A stretch of DNA of 23,962 nucleotides from Candidatus Parepulonipiscium sp. PG-Nun2H_MBin03 (GTDB lineage: Bacteria > Bacillota > Clostridia > Lachnospirales > Cellulosilyticaceae): NCBI GenBank assembly GCA_001995005.1, contig MDJN01000001.1, positions 1 through 23,962 on the forward strand, written 5' to 3'. The notes below the pieces were generated by a model. That model was given only the letters and a program-made list of their open reading frames with translations, searched no databases and was not told the DNA's origin. Every line of letters starts with the position of its first letter. The first letter of the stretch is position 1. Shown piece by piece: positions 15,716 through 22,894 of the stretch. The position numbers were made by a program, and so were the translations under genes.

Positions 15716-15749
15716 CATTCAGTGGAGGTTCTAACCCCGCCACTGAATG
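15716..15749. repeat. Ten-base-arm hairpin next to the hydratase promoter
   Basis: CATTCAGTGG (15716-15725) and CCACTGAATG (15740-15749) are a perfect inverted repeat. Its loop can form a further GGTT/AACC pair. It ends eight bases before the -35 of the following promoter. It may be the second half of the same repeat element as the GC-rich hairpins, or an operator. Confidence 0.6.
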
Positions 15750-15757
15750 TTAGTTGC

Positions 15758-15786
15758 TTGACACTTTTATTATAAAATGATATAAT
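15758..15786 (+). promoter_or_regulatory. Consensus sigma-A promoter of the hydratase-nitroreductase operon
   Basis: TTGACA (15758-15763), a 17-base spacer and TATAAT (15781-15786) match the vegetative consensus at every position. The predicted start is about 30 bases before the ATG, which has AAGGAGG. Confidence 0.88.
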
Positions 15787-15821
15787 TTCTTTAACAAATT
15801 TTAGTATTTTAAGGAGGAATT

Positions 15822-16658
15822 ATGTCATTAAACTTTGATGTTATCGGTGTTAAAAAAGGACCTTTTGAATTAGAATACAACTGGAACAAACTTGCACTTT
15901 ATGCTCTTAGCGTAGGCTCGACTGTTAACGAAGAACTTGAGTATGTATATGAAAAATCTATGAAAATCATCCCTACTTATTGGGCGGCTATTCTAGGTTT
16001 TACGTCATTTACAGATGCTTATGAATATGGACAAAATATACCTACCACATTACATTTTGGATTTGAAATTGAGTTTCATAAACCTATAACAAATACAAAT
16101 GGCAAAATACATTACACAATTGAGCTCAAAGATATTTATGATAGGGGCGAGGGCAGAGGCAGTCTTGCGATTATTGAAGCTATTGCATATGATGAGCAAG
16201 ATGAAAAATTATTTACATTAATTACTAAAGATATTGATTTATCTACTGGCGGATTTGGTGGTGAACAGCCTCCACGTGAAATAGTTAATTTCCCAGAAGG
16301 TACACCAGATTTTGAAGTAAAAGACCACATAGGACCTAATCAAGCTGCTTTATATAGAATTGATAATGATGCTAATATTTTGCATATTGACCCTGATTTT
16401 GCACTAGAAGGTGGCTTTGTTAAACCTATAATTATGGGAATGTGCACTGTAGGTTACGCTTGTCGTGCTTTACTAAAAACTGTTTGTCAGCCTGAACAAA
16501 TCAAAAAACTTAAGGTACGCTTTACAGCTCCACTAGAACTTGACCAACCTATTACTACTCAAATATGGAAAATTGATGAAACAAATGCAATGTTTAAACT
16601 TATAAATAATAGCACTAATGATGTTGTGCTTAATTTTTGTTCAGTAGAATTATTTTAG
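15822..16658 (+). CDS. MaoC-type (R)-specific enoyl-CoA hydratase 2, double hot-dog
   Basis: The 278-residue protein looks like the hydratase-2 unit of peroxisomal multifunctional enzyme 2: a degenerate N-terminal hot-dog half and a C-terminal MaoC half with the catalytic motif. The motif reads ALYRIDNDANILHIDP, with Asp183, Asn185 and His188 at the positions of the catalytic Asp, Asn and His of the (S)GDxNPLHxDP signature. It is followed by GGFVKPIIMGMCTVGYACRALL, which matches the conserved GF..PI.HG.CT.G.A stretch. The expected reaction is reversible hydration of trans-2-enoyl-CoA to (R)-3-hydroxyacyl-CoA. The canonical Gly before the Asp is Asn and the Pro after the Asn is Ile, so substrate range may differ. 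It is the first gene of a two-gene operon with a nitroreductase-fold flavoprotein. No polyhydroxyalkanoate or fatty-acid genes are adjacent. Confidence 0.83.
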   Translation: MSLNFDVIGVKKGPFELEYNWNKLALYALSVGSTVNEELEYVYEKSMKIIPTYWAAILGFTSFTDAYEYGQNIPTTLHFGFEIEFHKPITNTNGKIHYTIELKDIYDRGEGRGSLAIIEAIAYDEQDEKLFTLITKDIDLSTGGFGGEQPPREIVNFPEGTPDFEVKDHIGPNQAALYRIDNDANILHIDPDFALEGGFVKPIIMGMCTVGYACRALLKTVCQPEQIKKLKVRFTAPLELDQPITTQIWKIDETNAMFKLINNSTNDVVLNFCSVELF

Positions 16659-16685
16659 TATAATTATTTTAGTATAATTATTTTA
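16648..16685. repeat. 14-base tandem repeat, 2.7 copies, between hydratase and nitroreductase
   Basis: AATTATTTTAGTAT occurs at 16648-16661 and 16662-16675, with a partial third copy at 16676-16685. The first copy contains the hydratase stop codon (16656-16658). Each junction makes a TATAAT (16659-16664 and 16673-16678). Confidence 0.8.
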
Positions 16686-16699
16686 AAGGAGAAATCAGA

Positions 16700-17356
16700 A
16701 TGGATATTAAAACCGCAATTGAAACTCGTAAAAGCACTAGAGGATTTATTGATAAACAAATTCCAACTGAAATATTAGAAGATATTTTAACTACTGCTTT
16801 TAGAAGTCCTTCTTCAACTAATGTACAACCTTGGTATGTTCACGTTGTACGTGGCGAAGTACTAGACCATATTAAAGATGCAAATGATAAATTATTTAAT
16901 GATGGCATTGATGTGGACGTGCCTGAGCCACCTTTAACAGCCATCCATAAGCAACGCAGAATAGGTCTAGCTAAAGATTTATTTAGATTACTTGAGATTA
17001 AAAGAGAAGAAATAGATAAGCGAACTGCGTGGCAAGCACAAAATAATAGATTATTTGAAGCACCATGTGCTATGATCCTTACAATTGATAAAGACTTTTT
17101 TGAAAATAAGTATGGCGTATTTAATGCTGGTCTTTTAGCACAGAGTATTTGTCTAGCTGCTATGCAACATGGAGTTAGCACTTGTATCACAGAGCAAGGT
17201 TCTTCGTATCATTCAGTTATAAAAGACTACCTTGATATAGGAGATGATGAGGTAATATTAGTTGCAATAGTATTAGGATATGAAGACCCGGATTTTGCAG
17301 CAAATAAATTAGTTTCTCAACGTGCTCCATTAGAAGAAGTTGCAAAATTTTATTAG
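16700..17356 (+). CDS. Nitroreductase-family FMN oxidoreductase
   Basis: This 218-residue protein has the nitroreductase fold: N-terminal RKSTRGF (residues 10-16) and SPSSTNVQPWYVHVV (36-50), which contact the FMN phosphate and ring, and the C-terminal VLGYEDPD (191-198). Family members are usually homodimers that use NAD(P)H to reduce nitro groups, quinones or other acceptors. AAAGGAG stands nine bases before the ATG. The gene begins 41 bases after the hydratase and ends at a strong terminator, so the two are likely co-transcribed from the promoter at 15758. The pairing with an enoyl-CoA hydratase raises the possibility of an enoyl or quinone-like substrate, but this cannot be decided from sequence. 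Confidence 0.9.
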   Translation: MDIKTAIETRKSTRGFIDKQIPTEILEDILTTAFRSPSSTNVQPWYVHVVRGEVLDHIKDANDKLFNDGIDVDVPEPPLTAIHKQRRIGLAKDLFRLLEIKREEIDKRTAWQAQNNRLFEAPCAMILTIDKDFFENKYGVFNAGLLAQSICLAAMQHGVSTCITEQGSSYHSVIKDYLDIGDDEVILVAIVLGYEDPDFAANKLVSQRAPLEEVAKFY

Positions 17357-17369
17357 TTTTTTATTAATA

Positions 17370-17404
17370 AAAATGGGGAAAGTCAGCAAAACTTTCCCCA
17401 TTTT
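17370..17404 (+). terminator. Rho-independent terminator of the hydratase-nitroreductase operon
   Basis: Fourteen-base perfect arms (17370-17383 AAAATGGGGAAAGT and 17391-17404) surround a seven-base loop. The right arm ends in TTTT. It follows the nitroreductase stop by 13 bases. Confidence 0.88.
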
Positions 17405-17425
17405 AAAATATTTTTTAAATATGCC

Positions 17426-17454
17426 TTGCAAAATCTCAATTTTGCCCATATACT
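17426..17454 (+). promoter_or_regulatory. Promoter of tRNA-Arg, with an inverted repeat in its spacer
   Basis: TTGCAA (17426-17431) and TATACT (17449-17454) stand 17 bases apart, and the tRNA begins about five bases after the predicted start site. GCAAAAT (17428-17434) and ATTTTGC (17439-17445) form a perfect inverted repeat between the two boxes. Confidence 0.7.
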
Positions 17455-17465
17455 CTTATTCATAA

Positions 17466-17539
17466 GCATGCATAGCTCAGCTGGATAGAGCACCTGACTT
17501 CGGATCAGGGTGTCGTGGGTTCGAATCCTACTGCGTGCG
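17466..17539 (+). tRNA. tRNA-Arg (anticodon TCG)
   Basis: All four arms can be folded by hand. The acceptor stem is 17466-17472 (GCATGCA) with 17532-17538 (one G-U pair) and discriminator G17539. The D-arm contains AGCTCAGCTGGATAGAGC. The anticodon stem CCTGA/TCAGG has loop CTTCGGA, giving anticodon TCG, which reads CGA and other CGN arginine codons. The T-arm contains GGTTCGAATCC. CCA is not encoded. A T-run follows directly. The last 12 bases overlap the argF coding end on the other strand. Confidence 0.95.
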
Positions 17540-18445
17540 TTTTTGATATAATCTTACCATAACCGCCTTCTGAGCATGTAATCTATTTTCCGCTTCTTCA
17601 AATATATATTTCGCATTTTCTTCAAACACTTCTGCAGATATTTCCTCTTCTCTATGTGCTGGTAAACAATGTAGCACCATATAATCTTTATTTGCAGCCG
17701 ATAGCAAGTCTTTTGTTAAGCAATATCCTTTAAACGCTTCTGCTCTTTTTTGAGTTTCGTCTTCTTGTCCCATACTTGTCCATACATCTGTAACAATTAC
17801 ATCTGCATCTTTCACAGCAACTTCAGGCTTTGTAGTCATCTCAAATTTATCACCGTATTCTTTAGCAAACTCTAGTATAGTCGCATCAGGTTCATACCCT
17901 TTTGGAACGGCTATAGATACTCTCATACCTACTTTTAATGCCCCCACCACTAAGCTATTACACATATTATTGCCATCTCCTACATAGCATAGCTTTAAAT
18001 TATAAAAACTTATCTTAAATTCTCTTATTGTCATAAGGTCTGCTAGCACTTGACAAGGGTGTGAAAAATCTGTTAATCCATTTATAACGCCTAATCCTGA
18101 ATATTTTGCTAAATCTTCTACTGTACTTTGTTTAAATGTTCTAATCATAATCCCATCTAAATATCTACCCAATACTCGTGCAGTATCACACAAAGGCTCA
18201 CCTCTACCAATTTGCAAGTCCGAGCTAGATAAAAATAGTGGTGTTGCACCAAGCTCTGTTATACCCACCTCAAAGGATATACGGGTTCTGGTGGAAGATT
18301 TTTCAAAAATCATACCTATTTTTTGTCCTTCTAATAATTTATGTGATATGCCATGTTTTCTTTCATATTTTAATTGGTCTGCTAAGTCTAGTATATCTGT
18401 GATTTCGGTAGCTGATAAGTCTAACATTTTAAATAAATTTTCCAT
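17528..18445 (-). CDS. argF: Ornithine carbamoyltransferase
   Basis: ArgF joins carbamoyl phosphate and ornithine to give citrulline in the cytoplasm. The 305-residue protein has the carbamoyl-phosphate site STRTR (51-55), HPCQ (129-132), the ornithine-side motif DVWTSMGQE (220-228) and catalytic HCLPAHR (259-265). AAAAGGAGTAAAC precedes the ATG. It is the last gene of argCJBDF and starts 12 bases after argD. The family normally ends soon after HAQKAVMV; here eight more residues (RLYQKRTQ) follow, and the last three codons and the stop are read from the complement of the tRNA-Arg acceptor arm. Biosynthetic rather than arginine-deiminase use is inferred from the operon (catabolic ArcB would sit with arcA/arcC). 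Confidence 0.95.
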   Translation of the reverse strand: MENLFKMLDLSATEITDILDLADQLKYERKHGISHKLLEGQKIGMIFEKSSTRTRISFEVGITELGATPLFLSSSDLQIGRGEPLCDTARVLGRYLDGIMIRTFKQSTVEDLAKYSGLGVINGLTDFSHPCQVLADLMTIREFKISFYNLKLCYVGDGNNMCNSLVVGALKVGMRVSIAVPKGYEPDATILEFAKEYGDKFEMTTKPEVAVKDADVIVTDVWTSMGQEDETQKRAEAFKGYCLTKDLLSAANKDYMVLHCLPAHREEEISAEVFEENAKYIFEEAENRLHAQKAVMVRLYQKRTQ

Positions 18446-18457
18446 TGTTTACTCCTT

Positions 18458-19591
18458 TTAATTTAGTACAATTTTTAACACTTCTACGCACCTGTCAATT
18501 TGCTCTTTTTCCACTATCAATGGTGGTAAAAATCTAATAGTATTATTACCTGCAGTTAATACCAGTACTTTTTCTACCATACATTTATTCCTAATTTCTG
18601 CATTTGACACATTTTGCAATTCTAGTCCTATCATAAGACCCATTCCTCTAACTTGCTTTATATATGGGCTATCAATCTCTAACAAACGGTTTAGAAAATA
18701 CTCGCCATTTTCTGTCACTTTTGTTAAAAATGAATCATTAATTTCGTCTACTACAATATTTGCAACTCTACAAGATAAGGGATTTCCACCAAATGTTGAA
18801 CCGTGGTCTGCAAGTTGTAGCGTATCTTTACACTTATCCCCAGAAAGCACTGCACCTATTGGTATTCCACCACCTAATCCTTTTGCTAAAGTTATAATAT
18901 CTGGCTTTATATTGTATTTATCACTCGCTATAAAGCTGCCACATCTTCCAACTCCAGTTTGTATCTCATCAACTATAAGCAAAATATCATTCTGATTACA
19001 AATATTTGCAATCTGTTGTACAAACTCAATATCTAACGGTAATACTCCGCCCTCTCCTTGTACAACTTCTATCATAATAGCACAAGTTTTTGAAGTAATC
19101 TGTATTGGCTGGTGTGGCGTTGCATATACAAATCCTTCAGTAAACGGCATAAAGTGTGTATGAAATTTATCTTGTCCAGTCGCTTTTAAAGTTGTTATTG
19201 TCCTTCCATGAAACGAATTTTTTAGTGTAATAATCTCATGTCTGCCCTCACCATATTTATCGTAACTGTACTTCCTAGCAATTTTTATGGCCCCTTCATT
19301 TGCTTCAGCACCACTATTTGCAAAAAATACATTAGTAAGCCCAGTGCGTTTGCATAACTTTGTTGCCAATATTTCATCTTTGCTTGTATCATATAAATTA
19401 GATAAATGCATAAGACTTGCCCCTTGTTGCAGTGCTTGTACAATCTTATTATGGTTATATCCTAGCGAATTTACACCTATACCGCTTGTAAAGTCTAAAT
19501 AAGCCTCTTCTTTATCTGTATAGACATAGCATCCCTCGCCTCTTACAAAAGTTAAATCCGGTTTTTGATAAGTGTTCATTAAATAACTCAT
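18458..19591 (-). CDS. argD: Acetylornithine aminotransferase
   Basis: ArgD is a PLP enzyme that transfers an amino group from glutamate to N-acetylglutamate semialdehyde. The 377-residue protein has the class-III aminotransferase features: NSGAEANE (92-99) for the PLP phosphate, SFHGRT (126-131), VDEIQTG (207-213) with the PLP-binding Asp, and Schiff-base Lys237 in TLAKGLGGGIPIGAV. The length is slightly short for the family but nothing is missing. Its ribosome binding site TAGGAGC overlaps the argB stop codon (nine bases between the genes), which indicates translational coupling. Confidence 0.95.
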   Translation of the reverse strand: MSYLMNTYQKPDLTFVRGEGCYVYTDKEEAYLDFTSGIGVNSLGYNHNKIVQALQQGASLMHLSNLYDTSKDEILATKLCKRTGLTNVFFANSGAEANEGAIKIARKYSYDKYGEGRHEIITLKNSFHGRTITTLKATGQDKFHTHFMPFTEGFVYATPHQPIQITSKTCAIMIEVVQGEGGVLPLDIEFVQQIANICNQNDILLIVDEIQTGVGRCGSFIASDKYNIKPDIITLAKGLGGGIPIGAVLSGDKCKDTLQLADHGSTFGGNPLSCRVANIVVDEINDSFLTKVTENGEYFLNRLLEIDSPYIKQVRGMGLMIGLELQNVSNAEIRNKCMVEKVLVLTAGNNTIRFLPPLIVEKEQIDRCVEVLKIVLN

Positions 19592-19600
19592 AATTTGCTC

Positions 19601-20437
19601 CTAATAAAATAATGTTCCGCTTCCTTCGTCTGAAAGAAGTTCTAATAATATAGAGTGTTTTGTTGTGCCATCTTGTATTGTAGTTTGCTTTACACCGTTT
19701 CTTACAGCTAATGTACAACAATCAACTTTAGGTATCATACCTCCAGAAATAATACCTTCTTGCACAAGGCTAGGCACACGAGAAACTTGAATTTCCTTTA
19801 TTAGTGTAGTGTCATCAGCTTTGTCTCGCATGACTCCTTTTACATCTGTAAGCAACATAAAATGGTCTGCTTGTAATACTATACTTAATTTAGCCGCAAA
19901 TAAATCTGCGTTTACATTCAGGCTGCCTTCCTTTGAACTTGCTATAGAAGAAATTACCGGAATATAATGTTTATCTAGCAAATCATTTATTAAAGTAGGA
20001 TCAACATTTGTAATATCTCCCACATTTCCGTATTTTTCCATTTTTGTCGCACGAGTTATGTTAGCGTCTAAGCCCGATAATCCTACAGCACTTGCTCCAG
20101 CTTTTCCGATTAAACTTACTAATTCTTTATTAGTTTTGCCACATAATACCATTTGAATATACTCAATATCTTCATCATCTGTATATCTTAATCCATCAAT
20201 AAAGGTACTTTTTTTACCTATCTTATCTAATAGCGTATTTATATCTGGCCCCCCGCCGTGGACCAAAACCACCTTTACTCCTATCATATTTAACAAAACT
20301 ATATCAGATACAATAGATTCTTTTAATTCTTGCGATAACATCGCATTTCCACCGTATTTTATCACTACAATTTTACCTATATACTTTTTAATATACGGCA
20401 AAGCTTCCGTTAATATTTGTGCTACTTGATTTTTCAC
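19601..20437 (-). CDS. argB: N-acetylglutamate kinase, arginine-sensitive type
   Basis: ArgB phosphorylates N-acetylglutamate, the controlled step in organisms that recycle the acetyl group. The 278-residue protein starts at GTG (AAGGAGA seven bases before). It shows the amino-acid-kinase motifs KYGGNAM (27-33) and VHGGGPDI (59-66), then DGLRYTD (81-87) and LTDVKGVM. The N-terminal helix QVAQILTEALPYIKKYIGK before the first strand is the extension that forms the hexamer and arginine site in feedback-inhibited kinases such as those of Thermotoga and Pseudomonas; the arginine-insensitive E. coli enzyme lacks it. Feedback inhibition by arginine is therefore inferred, and agrees with argJ in the same operon. 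Confidence 0.95.
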   Translation of the reverse strand: MKNQVAQILTEALPYIKKYIGKIVVIKYGGNAMLSQELKESIVSDIVLLNMIGVKVVLVHGGGPDINTLLDKIGKKSTFIDGLRYTDDEDIEYIQMVLCGKTNKELVSLIGKAGASAVGLSGLDANITRATKMEKYGNVGDITNVDPTLINDLLDKHYIPVISSIASSKEGSLNVNADLFAAKLSIVLQADHFMLLTDVKGVMRDKADDTTLIKEIQVSRVPSLVQEGIISGGMIPKVDCCTLAVRNGVKQTTIQDGTTKHSILLELLSDEGSGTLFY

Positions 20438-20458
20438 TTCGTATTCTCCTTAAGATAA

Positions 20459-21664
20459 TTATGACCTATATGACGCATTTATATCAATATACTTTTCTGT
20501 TAAATCACATCCATATGCTGTAGCTGTTGCATTTCCTATATTCATTTCTATCTCTATCGTTATTTCCTCATAATTTAATATGTGGGTAGCAACATCTTCA
20601 TCAAACATAACAGATTGACCGTTTTTGCATATTAAAATATCCCGATTATTACTCTTAAAAGTTATATTTACTTTATTTGGGTCAAAATCTACCCCAGAGT
20701 ATCCTAGAGCACATAAAATTCTACCCCAGTTTGCATCATTTCCATAGATAGCTGTTTTTACAAGACTAGAAGATACTACAGATTTTGATAATATCCTTGC
20801 CTCTTCTAGAGTTTTAGCAGTATTTACAGTCACACAAAGCAGTTTTGACGCACCTTCTCCATCTTTCGCAATTTGTTTGGCTAAACTTAAATTAACCTCC
20901 ATTAAGGCCTTGGTAAATTCTTCAAAATTCTCATCTTGCTTATCTATAATATCATTGCCACTTTGTGCATTTGCCATAATAGATACCATATCATTAGTTG
21001 ATGTGTCACCATCTACACTTACCATGTTATATGTTAAATCAACTGTACTAGTCAGTGCTAATTTTAACATATCTGCGGTTATATTTACATCAGTCGTAAT
21101 AAACGATAACATGGTTGCCATATTTGGATGTATCATACCCGAGCCTTTTGCGATAGCTCCAATCTTACAAGTCTTACCTGCTATTTTAAATTCATACGCC
21201 ACTTCTTTTATAATAAGGTCAGTCGTCATAATAGCTTCTGCCGCATCTAGAGAACCGTTATTTTCTACTGTTATCTCTTTTATTCCTTGCTCAATCTTTT
21301 CAATCTCTAGCGGTACACCAATAACGCCTGTACTTGCTATAATAACATCAGATTTTTGTACATTAAACTTGTCTGCAATCAGTTGACTCATTTTATTTGC
21401 AATATCTATACCATCTGCATTACATGTATTTGCATTTCCACTGTTACAAATCATCAACTGTGCAGTATTGTTTGCTAAATTCTGCTTAGTTACTATTATA
21501 GGTGCCCCTAAAACTTTATTTTGCGTATAAACTGCTGCTGCTACAGCTAAATTATCTGATATAATTACTGCCAGATCTTTCTTAGTCATATTTTTTCTAA
21601 TTCCACAATGCACAGCACCAGCTTTAAATCCTTTTGCTGCCGTAATTCCACCTTCAATAAACAT
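20459..21664 (-). CDS. argJ: Glutamate N-acetyltransferase (ornithine acetyltransferase) ArgJ
   Basis: ArgJ moves the acetyl group from N-acetylornithine to glutamate, closing the cyclic arginine pathway. The 401-residue precursor has the self-cleavage sequence KGSGMIHPNMATMLSF. Cleavage should fall between Ala183 and Thr184, leaving Thr184 as N-terminal nucleophile of the beta chain. The oxyanion-hole pair STGVIG (111-116) and the C-terminal NDANWGRILCALGYSG are also typical. GAGGGTG precedes the ATG; the gene begins 14 bases after argC. Whether it also accepts acetyl-CoA (bifunctional type) cannot be read from sequence. No argA or argE is in the window. Confidence 0.95.
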   Translation of the reverse strand: MFIEGGITAAKGFKAGAVHCGIRKNMTKKDLAVIISDNLAVAAAVYTQNKVLGAPIIVTKQNLANNTAQLMICNSGNANTCNADGIDIANKMSQLIADKFNVQKSDVIIASTGVIGVPLEIEKIEQGIKEITVENNGSLDAAEAIMTTDLIIKEVAYEFKIAGKTCKIGAIAKGSGMIHPNMATMLSFITTDVNITADMLKLALTSTVDLTYNMVSVDGDTSTNDMVSIMANAQSGNDIIDKQDENFEEFTKALMEVNLSLAKQIAKDGEGASKLLCVTVNTAKTLEEARILSKSVVSSSLVKTAIYGNDANWGRILCALGYSGVDFDPNKVNITFKSNNRDILICKNGQSVMFDEDVATHILNYEEITIEIEMNIGNATATAYGCDLTEKYIDINASYRS

Positions 21665-21678
21665 TTTTTCACCCTCTA

Positions 21679-22587
21679 TTAAATTCTTAATCCTAAATAC
21701 TCATCATTTCCACACTTTAAATTTAAACATTGCAGGCAAGAGCCTGATGCTCCTTTACCTAAATTATCAAATAATGCATGCAAGTATACTTCATTATTAT
21801 TTCCTGTCACCAAAATGTCAAGGGAATCCTGGTTTTCTTTATAAAAAGGATTTATAAAACCGTTTTCTATTGCTGGATAGTTATTAAATTCAACTACATT
21901 AATTAATTTTTGGTTATCATAATAACTTCTGTAAACATCTATTATTTCCTGCATATTCATATTATGCAACGGTATGGATACTAACATACCAGAATAGTTA
22001 TCTGCAACCATTGGCATAAATATAGGATTATGTGATAATTTAGCAAGTTTTTTCATCTCACTAAGATGCTTGTGCTTAAGTTCTAATGCATATGGACGTG
22101 GGAATTTATAAAATTCTGCTCTATCAGCTCTTTGATAATCATCTATCATTTTATTTCCACCACCGCTATACCCTGTAATAGAAGTAACAGATAAATAATC
22201 ATCTTCTTTTATAATTCCCTTTTCTCTAAGCGGAACAACCAACGCCAAAAAACCTGTTGCATGGCAGCCTGGATTGGCAATTTTATCTTGCTGTTTAATT
22301 TGTTCTCGTTTACCTATCTCAGCAAAACCGTATACCCAACTTGTCCTAAATTCCGTCGAAGTGTCAATCAGAGGCACTTTAATAAATGGTGATATCTCTT
22401 TTGTAGCCTCATTTGGTAAACACGTAATAGCAATATCCGCACTATTAGCTATCTCTATTCTTTTATCTAAAATTTTTCTATCTTCAAACGGAAGTTCTAT
22501 TATTTTATATTCATCTAAATTTTCTAATCTATTCTTTAATGCCAGTCCTGTAGTACCATAACTACCGTCTATATATACACTTTTCAT
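21679..22587 (-). CDS. argC: N-acetyl-gamma-glutamyl-phosphate reductase (short, type 2-like)
   Basis: ArgC reduces N-acetylglutamyl phosphate to the semialdehyde with NADPH. ATG 22587 (AAGGAGAATTTT before it) gives 302 residues; the longer frame back to 22668 has no binding site and non-conserved sequence. The N-terminal Rossmann motif is GSYGTTG (8-14). The catalytic Cys108 lies in ANPGCHATG, and His172/His174 in ELKHKHLSEM provide the expected catalytic His. The protein is shorter than the common type of about 345 residues and matches the shorter ArgC class. It is the first gene of argCJBDF. Confidence 0.93.
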   Translation of the reverse strand: MKSVYIDGSYGTTGLALKNRLENLDEYKIIELPFEDRKILDKRIEIANSADIAITCLPNEATKEISPFIKVPLIDTSTEFRTSWVYGFAEIGKREQIKQQDKIANPGCHATGFLALVVPLREKGIIKEDDYLSVTSITGYSGGGNKMIDDYQRADRAEFYKFPRPYALELKHKHLSEMKKLAKLSHNPIFMPMVADNYSGMLVSIPLHNMNMQEIIDVYRSYYDNQKLINVVEFNNYPAIENGFINPFYKENQDSLDILVTGNNNEVYLHALFDNLGKGASGSCLQCLNLKCGNDEYLGLRI

Positions 22588-22639
22588 AAAATTCTCCTTG
22601 ATTATATTTTGTGAATTGCATTTTAATACCTTAATATTG

Positions 22640-22668
22640 ATTATACAAAAATCTTTAGCCAAATGCAA
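22640..22668 (-). promoter_or_regulatory. Candidate promoter of the argCJBDF operon
   Basis: On the minus strand TATAAT (22645-22640) lies 17 bases from TTGCAT (22668-22663). Transcription would begin near 22633, about 45 bases before the argC ATG. Confidence 0.55.
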
Positions 22669-22693
22669 GATATTTTTATAAATATACTTTATA

Positions 22694-22709
22694 TAGCATA
22701 TTTATTCAA
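22694..22709 (-). promoter_or_regulatory. Weak candidate ArgR/AhrC box
   Basis: On the minus strand TTGAATAAATATGCTA has a full TGAAT half-site and a poor second half compared with the wTGAATwwwwATTCAw pattern. It lies upstream of the proposed arg promoter, and such AT-rich sequence matches easily by chance. Confidence 0.25.
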
Positions 22710-22828
22710 TAGTAATTTTTTAATAAATCCCAAAATCCGCTTTTTCGTCATTAATAATTTGCCCATGTTCAAAATAGTCTTAACTATAGTAACTTTCAAA
22801 AATAGCTTATCTACTTATATTATTTGAA

Positions 22829-22854
22829 AAATATGGAAATTAATATCCATATTT
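22829..22854. promoter_or_regulatory. Perfect inverted repeat overlapping the asnB promoter, possible operator
   Basis: AAATATGGA (22829-22837) and TCCATATTT (22846-22854) are perfectly complementary around an eight-base AT spacer. The repeat covers the proposed -35 and most of the spacer of the asnB promoter, a position suited to repression. Confidence 0.55.
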
Positions 22855-22863
22855 GAATATAAT
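22834..22863 (+). promoter_or_regulatory. Candidate promoter of asnB
   Basis: TATAAT (22858-22863) stands 18 bases after TGGAAA (22834-22839). The start codon follows about 30 bases later with AGGAGG. No T-box specifier or antiterminator sequence is present in the 307-base gap 22588-22894. Confidence 0.5.
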
Positions 22864-22894
22864 GTATAACAACGCTATTTTTAGGAGGTTTATT

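Noticed and set aside
20877..21386. 169-codon plus-strand open frame opposite argJ
   Set aside because: It is a shadow of argJ, with no binding site and no recognisable domain.
22588..22894. T-box or riboswitch upstream of argC or asnB
   Set aside because: No AGGGTGG-type antiterminator box, specifier stem or terminator pair was found on either strand.
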